Virus record (IMG/VR): IMGVR_UViG_3300037557_000128
Span: 1 to 64,000 of that record
DNA length: 64,000 nucleotides
DNA from: a virus
Direction: 5' to 3' (one strand)
Positions 22,402 to 30,995 of the stretch are shown here, one piece after another. Each line of letters opens with the position of its first letter. The first letter of the stretch is position 1. The notes beneath the pieces were generated by a model, which had not been told where the DNA came from, ran no database searches, and saw only the letters and a list, made by a program, of their open reading frames with translations. Made by a program: the position numbers and the translations under genes.

Positions 22402-23004
22402 TTAATTTTCGTTGCGAATTGAGATTTTGTCTATTTCTAGGTTGTTGGTGCGTTGATCTGAAGAAATCATATCAGGGTTTTCAGTGAACCACATTGCGAT
22501 TGTGTGTCTGGCACATCTTCGAACTGGATATACTCCATGAGAATGATATAATCCTTGAAATAGGATTCCTTCACACGCAGTAGGTTTGTGTATATAATCT
22601 TGGTCGGGAAAATAGGTCTCTCCACTACCATAATTAGAATTAAGTGTTAATATAAGTGTCCATTCACGACTTGGTTTCTCTTCTTTTTGGTCGTGGTTTA
22701 TTTCTGCATTTGAGTAAGTGTCTAAGTGTGGCTCTTGAAGACCACCAATATCCCACTCATTGAGTGCTGACATTTCGGGATATACTACTTGGTCTGTTTC
22801 TTTATAAATTTCTGCGACACTTCGATATGCAATTCTATTGAATATATCTCTAACCCATTGGGTTTGAATGTGTATTAGGTCTATTGCACGGTAATCTGAA
22901 CCGTCTCCAATACTACGCTTGTGCTTGTGTGTCTGATGATAATACATCAGATTGTTCGCTTCCTGACTCGACACTAAGTTCTGAATCGGAATTAGATTGA
23001 ACAT
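22402..23004 (-). CDS. 2OG-Fe(II) oxygenase (prolyl-4-hydroxylase-like)
   Basis: About 200 residues from the ATG at 23004; an ATG at 23040 is also open. The double-stranded beta-helix ligands are visible: HLD at 93-95, a distal histidine in GLYHSHG (154 or 156), and an arginine for 2-oxoglutarate in RHTIAMWF (166). It would hydroxylate a protein or small molecule using Fe(II), O2 and 2-oxoglutarate. The 5' end overlaps peptide deformylase by about 90 nt, a large overlap. One of about six such proteins in the window. Confidence 0.8.
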   Translation of the reverse strand: MFNLIPIQNLVSSQEANNLMYYHQTHKHKRSIGDGSDYRAIDLIHIQTQWVRDIFNRIAYRSVAEIYKETDQVVYPEMSALNEWDIGGLQEPHLDTYSNAEINHDQKEEKPSREWTLILTLNSNYGSGETYFPDQDYIHKPTACEGILFQGLYHSHGVYPVRRCARHTIAMWFTENPDMISSDQRTNNLEIDKISIRNEN

Positions 23005-23539
23005 TTTGGATGTATTTTGCAAGTGCTTGTCTTTTTTCATACTCTATTCGTTTCCGTCTTTCTTTTGGACGTGATTTCAATGCACGTTCTAATTTCATTT
23101 TTGATGCACGTTGGAGAAATACTATTCCATTCAAATGGTCTATTTCATGTTGAACACATCTTGCACCTAATCCGTCAAGTGAAGTTATGTGTTCTTTTCC
23201 GTCTGCATCGAAGTATTTCATTTCTACTACTTTACTTCTCTTTATCATAAGGTATATATCGGGGAATGATAAACACCCTTCTTTGAGTAGGTCTGTTTCT
23301 TGTGAAATTCTAGTGAGTTCAGGATTGAAAAATCCTTGTATGCCGTCTTGGGTTCTCATTACAAACATTCTGACATCTACCCCAACTTGATTTGCACTTA
23401 GTCCAAGACCACCAAATTTTTTCATCGCTTCTGAGAGGTCTTTTTCTACTTCTTTTGGGTCGTGAGTTGGGTTTTCAAAATCAAACTCCAACGGTGGGGT
23501 TCTTAAAACCTTAGCGGCTTCTTTTACTAATTGATACAT
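22913..23539 (-). CDS. def: Peptide deformylase
   Basis: 208 residues. Removes the N-formyl group from nascent proteins. All three motifs are present: GLGLSANQVG (I), EGCLSFP (II) and QHEIDHLNG (III, the metal-binding HExxH). A charged C-terminal extension (RPKERRKRIEYEKRQALAKY plus a Ser-rich tail) is beyond the usual ~170 residues and overlaps the following oxygenase. Peptide deformylases are known from marine T4-like phages. Confidence 0.95.
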   Translation of the reverse strand: MYQLVKEAAKVLRTPPLEFDFENPTHDPKEVEKDLSEAMKKFGGLGLSANQVGVDVRMFVMRTQDGIQGFFNPELTRISQETDLLKEGCLSFPDIYLMIKRSKVVEMKYFDADGKEHITSLDGLGARCVQHEIDHLNGIVFLQRASKMKLERALKSRPKERRKRIEYEKRQALAKYIQNVQSNSDSELSVESGSEQSDVLSSDTQAQA

Positions 23540-23541
23540 TA

Positions 23542-24684
23542 TTATCTATTTACTACTCCACTATATTGTAATTTTAACATACTAAACTGTGCTAATCTTC
23601 CTAGTTTTGCGAGTGCTTTTCCTTCTCTAACTCCTGCATCACTTCTGATTGTCATTTTTAATTTTTTCATTTCATCAGGCGTATCTAAATCTATAAACCA
23701 TTCTTGAACAGAACTTTTATTTAGATATGCTTTAAAACTTGTTACTAGTGGTAATAGTGATGCAAGGTCATCACCTTTTTGTTCTGCAGTTGACCCAACT
23801 GCTTTTACTAATATTAGTGGAACTTTTGCAGGTTTTTGTAGATTAAAGTTTTCATAAACCCACTTTTTAAACTCTTCTAACTTTAAACTGTTTATTGCTT
23901 TACAAACGTGTTCTCTCTGTATTCTTACCATAGCCGCATACAAATTATTTGCTTCTGTTTCATTTTGAATATGCAAATCTAAATATAATTGTCTAACATT
24001 TGCAGTTATTTTTCGGTCTCCTGATGCATAATTACCTTTGTTTGCAACAGTTTCTATGTTTGGTATTTTAGAATAAACTCCGTCCCACAAATCATTCATC
24101 ATTCCTTTTAGTGCATCTCCCTTTCCCATGTTATTAAGTTGAGTTCTAACATAAGAGTTCAATAAAGGTTCTTTAGATGATTTTGTTCCTGCTTTTAATG
24201 AGATACCTAATATCTCATTGCCTTTAAAGAATACAAAAATATCTCCTGCATGACCACTAGGAACTCCACTTGGTTTTGCACGATAACCCCACACAACTTT
24301 TGATATTGGTTTTGTTGAACTTAGGTCATAAAGATAGTTTGTAATTCCTATTGCATTTTCTAGTTTTGTTTTTACAAACCTTTGTTCCATACTAGGAAGT
24401 CTTTCTATGAGAGATTCAGCCGCAGGTACATCTGCTGGAGCACAAGCTTTAGAATACGAACCCTTTTTCAGTTTATAAATGAATTTTTTAAAATCCTCTA
24501 CACTACTGGGTCTAAATCCTTTGTTAAATGCTATTGCAGGAAATAACTCTGTTATAGATGCGTTATCTGTAGTCGCACCCATACCCTCAACAAGTTCATT
24601 AATTACTTCTTTAGTAGATGTTGTAACATACTCCAACTTGGGTTTGTTAATTAGGTTGTCTCTGTGTTCTAAAAATGATTTCAT
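23542..24684 (-). CDS. Uncharacterised protein with nuclease-like motif
   Basis: 380 residues, not a family I can name with certainty. The central block GHAGDIFVFFKGNEILGISL, ending in KAG, has the D-x(n)-SxK layout of PD-(D/E)XK nucleases, followed by KEPLLNSYVRTQLN. The rest is helical and basic. The gene is coupled to an oxygenase upstream (1-nt overlap) and followed by deformylase. A DNA-processing role next to gp46/gp47 is possible; active-site identity is unproven. Confidence 0.55.
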   Translation of the reverse strand: MKSFLEHRDNLINKPKLEYVTTSTKEVINELVEGMGATTDNASITELFPAIAFNKGFRPSSVEDFKKFIYKLKKGSYSKACAPADVPAAESLIERLPSMEQRFVKTKLENAIGITNYLYDLSSTKPISKVVWGYRAKPSGVPSGHAGDIFVFFKGNEILGISLKAGTKSSKEPLLNSYVRTQLNNMGKGDALKGMMNDLWDGVYSKIPNIETVANKGNYASGDRKITANVRQLYLDLHIQNETEANNLYAAMVRIQREHVCKAINSLKLEEFKKWVYENFNLQKPAKVPLILVKAVGSTAEQKGDDLASLLPLVTSFKAYLNKSSVQEWFIDLDTPDEMKKLKMTIRSDAGVREGKALAKLGRLAQFSMLKLQYSGVVNR

Positions 24685-25226
24685 TAGTTCATAAAGACTG
24701 CTAGCATTAATCCGCTATCATTTTTGTCTGTTCCAAATGTTGCTGGTTTTACTCTGTGTGCGTGAACATGGTCAAATAGAACTAAATCGTTTTGAGATAA
24801 AGTAACCTCTTCGATTATTGATGCTCCATCTAGGTCATCATCATAAAATTCTAATATATTATTTGTTGGACACAACCATAAAATAGCTACATGAGTTGGT
24901 TTAAAGTCTGGCTCAAATCCTGTATGAATATCATAATGAACTGCTGGTTCAGTGGTACTTTTTAGATAGAATTGACAATATGCCACATGATTAGTTACTG
25001 TATGACCTTGACCTTCTGTAATAGAAATTACTTCATCTATTGCATCTTTTATTTCTCCTGAAGAAGGAGTTAAATTTGTTGTTCCAAGATATGTATTAGG
25101 AGCTGCCCACTCTAAATCTTCCTTTGTTTCAGGGTGTCCAGTTCTCTCGTTATAGTCTAAAGCCAACGCTTCAGTTCTTAATGCTGTTGGATTTGAATGT
25201 GTATTTGATTTGGTATGTAGTTTCAT
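24684..25226 (-). CDS. Probable 2OG-Fe(II) oxygenase-fold protein
   Basis: 180 residues. HYD (97-99) and HAH (155-157) lie at the spacing of the iron ligands of a double-stranded beta helix, with strands THVAILWLCP and NDLVLFDHVH between them. No clear 2OG-binding arginine is seen, so it may be a cupin. Late box GATAAATA lies 5 nt before the ATG, predicting a leaderless late message. Confidence 0.55.
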   Translation of the reverse strand: MKLHTKSNTHSNPTALRTEALALDYNERTGHPETKEDLEWAAPNTYLGTTNLTPSSGEIKDAIDEVISITEGQGHTVTNHVAYCQFYLKSTTEPAVHYDIHTGFEPDFKPTHVAILWLCPTNNILEFYDDDLDGASIIEEVTLSQNDLVLFDHVHAHRVKPATFGTDKNDSGLMLAVFMN

Positions 25227-25231
25227 AATAC

Positions 25232-25239
25232 TATTTATC
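25232..25239 (-). promoter_or_regulatory. Late promoter GATAAATA, 5 nt from ATG
   Basis: Minus-strand GATAAATA, GTATT, ATG at 25226. It lies at the stop codon of gp46. Confidence 0.65.
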
Positions 25240-26954
25240 TATTCTGCGAGCCTTGAGAAGTTTTTATATTTCTCGAATCGTAATACATTGTTAAATTTGT
25301 CATAGAGTGCTTCTCCTTTATGGCTTATAATAAATGCATTAGTCCTTTCCGTCAAGGTGTTAAGTAATTTTAAGAAATCGTCTGTTCCTGCAACGTCCAG
25401 TGAAGAATCGAACACTTCGTCCAGTATCAGTAGGTTAGTGTTAACTGAGTTCTTCATTCTTGCGATTGCTCTCCATGTAAACAATAGTGATAAATCAATT
25501 CTCATTTTCTCACCTTGCGAGAAGTTATCGTATTTAAATACGTCTCTGAATCTTGACTTGATTGTTTCTTCGAATGATTCATTCAATTCAAATCCGACAT
25601 AAAACTCTAATTGTGCGAGATACTTGTTAATCATGTTATTCATGACTGGAACGTATTGTTTAATAATCTTTTGCTTCACGCCTTGGTCTCGTAGGAGTGT
25701 ACCTGCAATGTCAAAGTAATGTGCTTGGTCTATCAACGATTCCTTTTTAGATAATAAAATATTTAACTTCTCTTCATTATCAATCATTTTCTCTGAAGTA
25801 TCACCGTTATCCGTACCTTCTATTTGAAGGTCTTCAATCTCACTCTGAAGTTTAGTAATATATTTTTGGTTGGATACAACCTCTGTTTGGATTACTCCGA
25901 TTTGTTTTTGGAGACTTTCGATTGCAGTGGAGACCTCATTGATTCTGGCAATGCGTTCCTCAGATTTTCCGATTGTGGTAAGTAGTTGTTCGAGTCCTGC
26001 AACCAGTTCACCCTTCTTCGCCTGCTTCTCTGCAACATGATTCTTTTTGTGTGCTTCATCTATACCCTGCTTACAAGTTGGACAATTGTCATGATTTTCG
26101 TAGAATTTTATTTCTTCTAAAACTGTTTTCTTTTTACTTTCTAACTGTTTGTATAAATCTTTTGCTTCTTTGAAACGATTCTCAATCGTGTCTTGGTCTG
26201 ATATAGTAGACCGTCTTTCTTCTATATCATTGGTCTTTTCATCGACCTTTCCTATCAATTCTTCTATGTTTGTCTGAGTTTCTTGTATAGATTCTTCGAA
26301 TTTCTTAATCTTCTTTTCACGGTTTTCTTGAAGTGCAACCATCTGATTAGACAATCCACTGATTCTCTCTTCCATAATATTTATCTCATGGTTGGTCTCA
26401 CGGACTTGTTCTTGATGTGTCGATACTCTCTGTCTTAATATATCCTGCATGGTGGAAAAGATACTAATATCCAATAAGTCTTCAACCAGTTTCCTTCTGT
26501 CTGTAGCTTTTAACTGCATGAATGGAGTAAAGTTTGCACTTCCTAAAATCGCAACCTGCGTGAATGAACGATAGTTCATTTTAAGAATATGTTTCTCTAG
26601 GTTTTCTTGGTAGTCTCTGACCGTTGCATTCTGATTAAGTAAATCACCGTCAAGATAGATTTCAAAAATGTTTGGTTTTGCACCACGAATAACTTTGTAG
26701 TTTTTTTGACCAACAGAAAATTCTATTTCTACTAATAATGCTTTCTCGTTTACACTATTAATAAGTAAATCTTTTTTTAGATTCCTAAATCCACGTCCAT
26801 ACAATCCGAAACATAATGCATCGAGTAGTGTGGATTTACCTGCACCATTCTCTCCTAGAATCAATGTGGTTTGGTGCGAGTTTAGTTCTATTTCGGTAAA
26901 ATTATTTCCCGATGATAGTAAGTTTTTCCATCTAATCTTTTCAAAATTTATCAT
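25239..26954 (-). CDS. 46: Recombination endonuclease subunit gp46 (Rad50-like)
   Basis: 571 residues (T4 gp46 is 560). ABC/SMC-type ATPase that with gp47 resects DNA ends for recombination-dependent replication. Walker A LGENGAGKST near 34-43; long coiled coils either side of the zinc hook NCPTCKQG near 290; signature FSQGEKMRIDLS; Walker B LLILDEVFDSSLD. It overlaps gp47 by 4 nt. Confidence 0.96.
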   Translation of the reverse strand: MINFEKIRWKNLLSSGNNFTEIELNSHQTTLILGENGAGKSTLLDALCFGLYGRGFRNLKKDLLINSVNEKALLVEIEFSVGQKNYKVIRGAKPNIFEIYLDGDLLNQNATVRDYQENLEKHILKMNYRSFTQVAILGSANFTPFMQLKATDRRKLVEDLLDISIFSTMQDILRQRVSTHQEQVRETNHEINIMEERISGLSNQMVALQENREKKIKKFEESIQETQTNIEELIGKVDEKTNDIEERRSTISDQDTIENRFKEAKDLYKQLESKKKTVLEEIKFYENHDNCPTCKQGIDEAHKKNHVAEKQAKKGELVAGLEQLLTTIGKSEERIARINEVSTAIESLQKQIGVIQTEVVSNQKYITKLQSEIEDLQIEGTDNGDTSEKMIDNEEKLNILLSKKESLIDQAHYFDIAGTLLRDQGVKQKIIKQYVPVMNNMINKYLAQLEFYVGFELNESFEETIKSRFRDVFKYDNFSQGEKMRIDLSLLFTWRAIARMKNSVNTNLLILDEVFDSSLDVAGTDDFLKLLNTLTERTNAFIISHKGEALYDKFNNVLRFEKYKNFSRLAE

Positions 26955-28018
26955 AAAAAGGAATGTTCTTCTAATGCTTCATGATATAACGAAGTCATTA
27001 AATCGTCTAGGGGCTTTTTCTTACCCTGTATTTCTAATCCCTCAACGTATTTGGATAGAATAGTTAACGTGTCTTCAATGTCCTCAATATCATCGTCTCC
27101 AAAGAAGTCCATATGTTTGTTGTCGTCTACTACTTGTAAATGTAATGGATTTTGTGCGTGTACCTTGTCTAGGTATGCATCAAACCAATAAGGGTTGTCC
27201 TTATTAATAACAATAACTTTTACAAATTTACCTGCAATTGCAGAATAGTCTGCCTTCTGTATTTCTTCAAAAGAAGACTCTGTATCGTCATAAAATGCTT
27301 TATGAAACATTGTAATTGGATTATGTACTGGTGTAAGTTCTCTTGTCTCTGTATCAAAGATATGGAAGTATTTGTTGTCTCCAAAATCACCCCAAGTAAA
27401 TTCCATTTGACTTCCTAAGTATCTAATGTTTCCTAGTTCTGATTTATGGTGGAAGTGTCCACTTAGAACTTGCTCAAATCGTTTTACATAAGTGTAATCT
27501 AATCCATGTGGACAATTAAATCCAGGCATCATCATTGCACCTTCAAATTCAAAATGGCCCCAACATTGAGTAGCTTTAGAATTTAGAATAAATTCAACTG
27601 AGTCTGCGTAGTTTTCGGGATTAATCCAAGGCACTAGTGTAATTTCACAACCGTCATATTCCTTAGTAATAGGTTCTCCAATCACGTTAATATTGTTATC
27701 ACCAAATAAAAGAAGTTCGGGTGAGTTAACGTCATTTGTATTCTTATAATAAGTATCGTGATTACCCAAGATTAAATCCATTTCAATTCCTCTTTCAATC
27801 ATAGGGTCAATGAAATGTCTCTTGTTTGCTTGTAGTGATGCAAAATTAATAAACTTACGTCTATCAAAATAATCACCTAAGTGAACAATTTGTTTTATGT
27901 TGTGTTCGTCAAGATATGGAAAAAATACTTCTTCATAAAAACGTCCCATGTAATTAGACATTTCCACCATATCGGCACGGACTCCACAATGTGTGTCGTT
28001 TAGTATCGCAATCTTCAA
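26951..28018 (-). CDS. 47: Recombination endonuclease subunit gp47 (Mre11-like)
   Basis: 355 residues (T4 gp47 is 339). Metallophosphoesterase nuclease partner of gp46. Metal-binding motifs in order: NDTHCG (8-13), LGDYFDRR, LGNHDTYY, and SGHFHHKS. Lies between gp55 and gp46, as a 47-46 pair. Confidence 0.96.
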   Translation of the reverse strand: MKIAILNDTHCGVRADMVEMSNYMGRFYEEVFFPYLDEHNIKQIVHLGDYFDRRKFINFASLQANKRHFIDPMIERGIEMDLILGNHDTYYKNTNDVNSPELLLFGDNNINVIGEPITKEYDGCEITLVPWINPENYADSVEFILNSKATQCWGHFEFEGAMMMPGFNCPHGLDYTYVKRFEQVLSGHFHHKSELGNIRYLGSQMEFTWGDFGDNKYFHIFDTETRELTPVHNPITMFHKAFYDDTESSFEEIQKADYSAIAGKFVKVIVINKDNPYWFDAYLDKVHAQNPLHLQVVDDNKHMDFFGDDDIEDIEDTLTILSKYVEGLEIQGKKKPLDDLMTSLYHEALEEHSFL

Positions 28019-28020
28019 AA

Positions 28021-28602
28021 TTAAGTTTCTTTTGTTGGTTTAGAAGTCATTTGAGCTTCTAAAGTTCCAGTTTTTTTCTTAGTTGTTTTGGGTTTCTTTT
28101 TGGTTTTACGGGGTTCGTAATTGACGTGGTTCATATTCTCCTTTAACCATTCTACATTAGTATTGGTTAATGCAGGGTCATATTGACCATCAATGGTTTG
28201 GAACGATTCTAAGGAAACGTCCGATTCCATTATTGACTTTTGTTTAATGAAAACTTGTTTCTTTTCTTTCTGTATCCTTCTTAAGAAAGCATAGTAACAT
28301 ATCTGAGTCACATATGCGAATGCATTTGATGACTTTTCGATATTGAAGTTTCCAAGATACTGAATGCAGTTTTCAATTGCATCACAAATCATTTCATCTC
28401 TATAAGTGTAGTTGATGAAGTTGGGTCTTGTAGATAATCGAGTCGCAATTTTATATACGCACTCTCCTATGTACTCTGACATTCTAGGTGGAGAGTTATC
28501 TGCTTCTTTTGCCGCTTTAATTTTGTCTACATACTCGGCAACTGCAGCTGTGAATTCCTTATTATTAACGTAATGTTCAGGTTTCTTCTTTTCTATTTTC
28601 AT
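28021..28602 (-). CDS. 55: Late sigma factor gp55
   Basis: 193 residues (T4 gp55 is 185). Directs host RNA polymerase to TATAAATA late promoters with the gp45 clamp. Conserved: YVNNKEF near the start, RDEMICDAIENCIQYLGNF and the core-binding/-10 helices NAFAYVTQICYYAFLRRIQKEKKQ. The C-terminus is lysine/threonine-rich (KTKKKPKTTKKKTG), unlike T4. A consensus TATAAT ends 6 nt before the ATG with no ribosome site, implying a leaderless early or middle mRNA. Its target boxes are abundant in this window. Confidence 0.93.
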   Translation of the reverse strand: MKIEKKKPEHYVNNKEFTAAVAEYVDKIKAAKEADNSPPRMSEYIGECVYKIATRLSTRPNFINYTYRDEMICDAIENCIQYLGNFNIEKSSNAFAYVTQICYYAFLRRIQKEKKQVFIKQKSIMESDVSLESFQTIDGQYDPALTNTNVEWLKENMNHVNYEPRKTKKKPKTTKKKTGTLEAQMTSKPTKET

Positions 28603-28608
28603 GTCTCT

Positions 28609-28637
28609 ATTATACAGGGAATAGGTTGATTCTGTAA
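28609..28637 (-). promoter_or_regulatory. Sigma70-type promoter of gp55
   Basis: Minus strand: TTACAG (28632-28637), 17 nt, TATAAT (28609-28614), AGAGAC, ATG at 28602. The start site should coincide with the ATG. Identical hexamers and spacing to the peroxiredoxin promoter. Confidence 0.8.
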
Positions 28638-28874
28638 GGTGTTTTATAAATAAAAATAAATTTAATTATTTTCAAAAAACCCCTTTTAAAAATTAAAAAA
28701 GTATGAGATAATGCTTATGTCCCAAAGGGATAGAGCTTATAAAGGGATTGATACTACAATATTAGAATCAACATCTCTTCCCCTCGACAACTTGTCTATC
28801 ATACCAAATAAGAGCAACCCCATACTAATTGTAAGGGTTACTCCTATTATATAGTGTTGCTTTTTTAGGGGCAC
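28638..28874. other. AT-rich intergenic region without a convincing gene
   Basis: About 240 bases. It holds A/T runs and CCCCTTTT stretches near 28660-28700, a weak 28-residue hydrophobic frame (28737-28823, minus), and a loose inverted repeat GCAAC/GTTGC (about 28813-28863) followed by six T on the plus strand. Nothing firm. Confidence 0.4.
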
Positions 28875-29054
28875 CTAGAATCCTTGATAGGACAGGTACA
28901 TCACTAAGAATGGTAAGGCAAAAGGAAGAGTCAAGAGTACTAGAAATTCGATAATGTCGCATATCTTACAAAGGGAATCTTTCTTTGCAATTGAGTCTAC
29001 GACTTCTCTAGTTTTTCGCACCATGCTCTTCGCAACTAAGATTGCTGTGGTCAT
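28875..29054 (-). CDS. 59-residue membrane protein
   Basis: A short gene with AGGAAA 6 nt before the ATG at 29054. A basic amphipathic N-terminus (VAKSMVRKTREVVDSIAKKD), a CKIC pair, then a hydrophobic helix (FLVLLTLPFALPFLVMYL). A TCTAAATA late-type box lies 63 nt upstream. A Cys-x-x-Cys next to a membrane helix is unusual; function unknown. Confidence 0.6.
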   Translation of the reverse strand: MTTAILVAKSMVRKTREVVDSIAKKDSLCKICDIIEFLVLLTLPFALPFLVMYLSYQGF

Positions 29055-29116
29055 GGTTTTCCTATAAACGTAATTTATGTTATATCATTCACAATATCAA
29101 TGAATGATTTCGCATT

Positions 29117-29124
29117 TATTTAGA
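29117..29124 (-). promoter_or_regulatory. Late-type box TCTAAATA
   Basis: Minus-strand TCTAAATAAATG, upstream of the 59-residue membrane protein and just before the stop of the 29137 gene. Confidence 0.5.
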
Positions 29125-29136
29125 CAAGTATAAAGT

Positions 29137-29586
29137 CTAGTGAATTATTTTTTTCTCGTCATCTTCGACTGAGAGATAGTCAGGGCCAAGACTGTCTTCT
29201 TCTAACATTTCAAATTCCTCTTGACTGAGATTGTCCATCATATCATTGATTCGTTCTCTAAGAAACTCTTTTGTACCAGGCAGGGTATTGGTAAGAGGAA
29301 TGTTTCCTTGTTCAACCATACTCAACCACTTTGAAGAAGCCTCATCATAAAAAGGGATAAACTGCTCATTCATATTACTGGTGTGCATAACACTTTCCAT
29401 TCCAATAGTAAGAATGGGGTCTAGTGAGAGTGGCGCATAAGGAATGAACGTTGCAAGGGTATTTGTCGCAGTTACTTTAGTTAACTGACATATCATAGGT
29501 AAAGTTATTTCAACAGTGTCATTTGAGTATGATACCATTCCACAAAGTTCTTGACCTGTTTTAAGTTTAATTACTTCGTATTTCAT
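29137..29586 (-). CDS. Sm-like protein with acidic tail, unknown function
   Basis: 149 residues. The N-terminus (VIKLKTGQELCGMVSYSND, VEITLPMICQLTKV) has the LSm/Hfq Sm1 look; TFIPYAPLS and EQFIPFYDEAS follow, then an acidic helical tail (SQEEFEMLEEDSLGPDYLS). Layout resembles the 1095-1370 protein. Overlaps uvsW by 4 nt and has a TATAAATA box inside the uvsW end. RNA binding is a guess from the fold pattern. Confidence 0.6.
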   Translation of the reverse strand: MKYEVIKLKTGQELCGMVSYSNDTVEITLPMICQLTKVTATNTLATFIPYAPLSLDPILTIGMESVMHTSNMNEQFIPFYDEASSKWLSMVEQGNIPLTNTLPGTKEFLRERINDMMDNLSQEEFEMLEEDSLGPDYLSVEDDEKKIIH

Positions 29587-30995
29587 TTTAGTTCGAATTG
29601 CTTAATTTCATATGTAAAACCTTCTTCGTTGTATATATTTATACGGTCTTTACAGTGGTTGAGAGTATAATTCTTACCCCCTATGTCATCAGCAATATCG
29701 AACAGTCTCATACTGTCTTTATCTTTCCCCTTTCTAAGTCCTCTACCAATAGATTGTAGATTTCTTATTCTAGATTTGGAAGGAGATGCGAAAATAATGT
29801 TATCTATTTTCTTAATGTTTACTCCTGTAGAAAAAGTTCCGTATGACGCTAGTATGACATTATCATTACTCTTTTCTACAATTGTTCTTACATCTTCTCT
29901 GTCGGTCACATCAGTACCACCGAAAACGTAGTGTAGTTTGTCTCCTAGTCTTTTAAACATTTTACCATGCAATACTTCACCATGTTTCTGAACATACTGG
30001 AATAGTACAAGTGTGTTTCCTTTTAGACTATACACTAGGTTACATATAAACTCATTTCTTGCTTCATTACCTACAAGGTAATCCATTTCCTCTTGGTAAG
30101 TAGGTAGTTTAATTTTGGGGTGTTTAAGTATTACTATGTCGATATTCAAGTTTGCAATGGTTCCCTCTTCCATTAACTCTGCAGTTGTGGTAACTTTCTT
30201 AACTGGGCCAAACAATCCTTCTAATTGTAATCTATGAACCTCTGTTCCGTCCAGTGTACCAGTCGTTCCAAATCGCAATGCAGTGTTCTTCATTTTTTCT
30301 AGAATACCTTTCAATACATTTGCTTTAAATAAATGTGCTTCATCACCCACAACCATGTCGAATGACTCTAATGTTTTCTTAGGTGCTTTTGCAAATGACT
30401 GCCATGTTGTAATTGTAATGGGTGCATCGAATACTGGTTGACCATGATAGATTTTACAGATAGGTTCTTTGTATCCATAGTCCACAAAATCTTTACTCAA
30501 CTGTTCTACCAGTGAAGTTGTCGGAACAATGATTACAGTTTTTTTGTTGTAGTATCTTGCGAGTAGGTATATGATTAATGATTTGCCACTTGCAGTTGGT
30601 GAGAGTAATAGTTGTCTCCCATATTGAATCGCAGTATTAAATGCATCTATCTGATATTCTCTAGGTTCAAAGGGAAGGTTCAAATCTGCCAACCATGATT
30701 GACTGACCTTCTCTCTTTGTTTAGTTCCAAGAATATCTTCGACACCCTCAAATTCATAACCCCTCTCCCTGCAGAACTCGTCAACATATGGAAGTAATCC
30801 AATATAGATTTTGTGTGTTTTAATAGAGAATAGGTATACCTTACCGTCCCACATTCTATTCTTATAGGAAGGCATAAATTTTGCGTTGGGTACTTTAAAG
30901 GAAAAAAACTCAAACAGTTCTTTTGCGAGTCCATCGTCACAATCAACTTTAAGAAATACTTCGTTTACCTTAGAAACCTTAACAACATCAGACAT
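29583..30995 (-). CDS. uvsW: DNA/RNA helicase UvsW
   Basis: 470 residues (T4 UvsW is 503). SF2 helicase that unwinds R-loops and branch-migrates recombination intermediates, shifting replication from origin- to recombination-dependent. N-terminal substrate domain (MPSYKNRMWDGKVYLF), Walker A LLSPTASGKS, DEAH box VVGDEAHLF, motif III GTTGT, and motif VI SIGRGLRKG. It overlaps its neighbours by 4-8 nt. Confidence 0.95.
   Translation of the reverse strand: MSDVVKVSKVNEVFLKVDCDDGLAKELFEFFSFKVPNAKFMPSYKNRMWDGKVYLFSIKTHKIYIGLLPYVDEFCRERGYEFEGVEDILGTKQREKVSQSWLADLNLPFEPREYQIDAFNTAIQYGRQLLLSPTASGKSLIIYLLARYYNKKTVIIVPTTSLVEQLSKDFVDYGYKEPICKIYHGQPVFDAPITITTWQSFAKAPKKTLESFDMVVGDEAHLFKANVLKGILEKMKNTALRFGTTGTLDGTEVHRLQLEGLFGPVKKVTTTAELMEEGTIANLNIDIVILKHPKIKLPTYQEEMDYLVGNEARNEFICNLVYSLKGNTLVLFQYVQKHGEVLHGKMFKRLGDKLHYVFGGTDVTDREDVRTIVEKSNDNVILASYGTFSTGVNIKKIDNIIFASPSKSRIRNLQSIGRGLRKGKDKDSMRLFDIADDIGGKNYTLNHCKDRINIYNEEGFTYEIKQFELK
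29636..29643 (-). promoter_or_regulatory. Late promoter TATAAATA inside uvsW
   Basis: Minus-strand TATAAATATATAC about 50 nt before the Sm-like gene, within the uvsW 3' coding end. Confidence 0.55.

Noticed and set aside
28737-28823. 28-residue hydrophobic frame in the gp55 leader region (minus)
   Set aside because: The nearest AGGAG is 17 nt from the ATG, too far; no coupling to neighbours. Kept only as part of the intergenic description.
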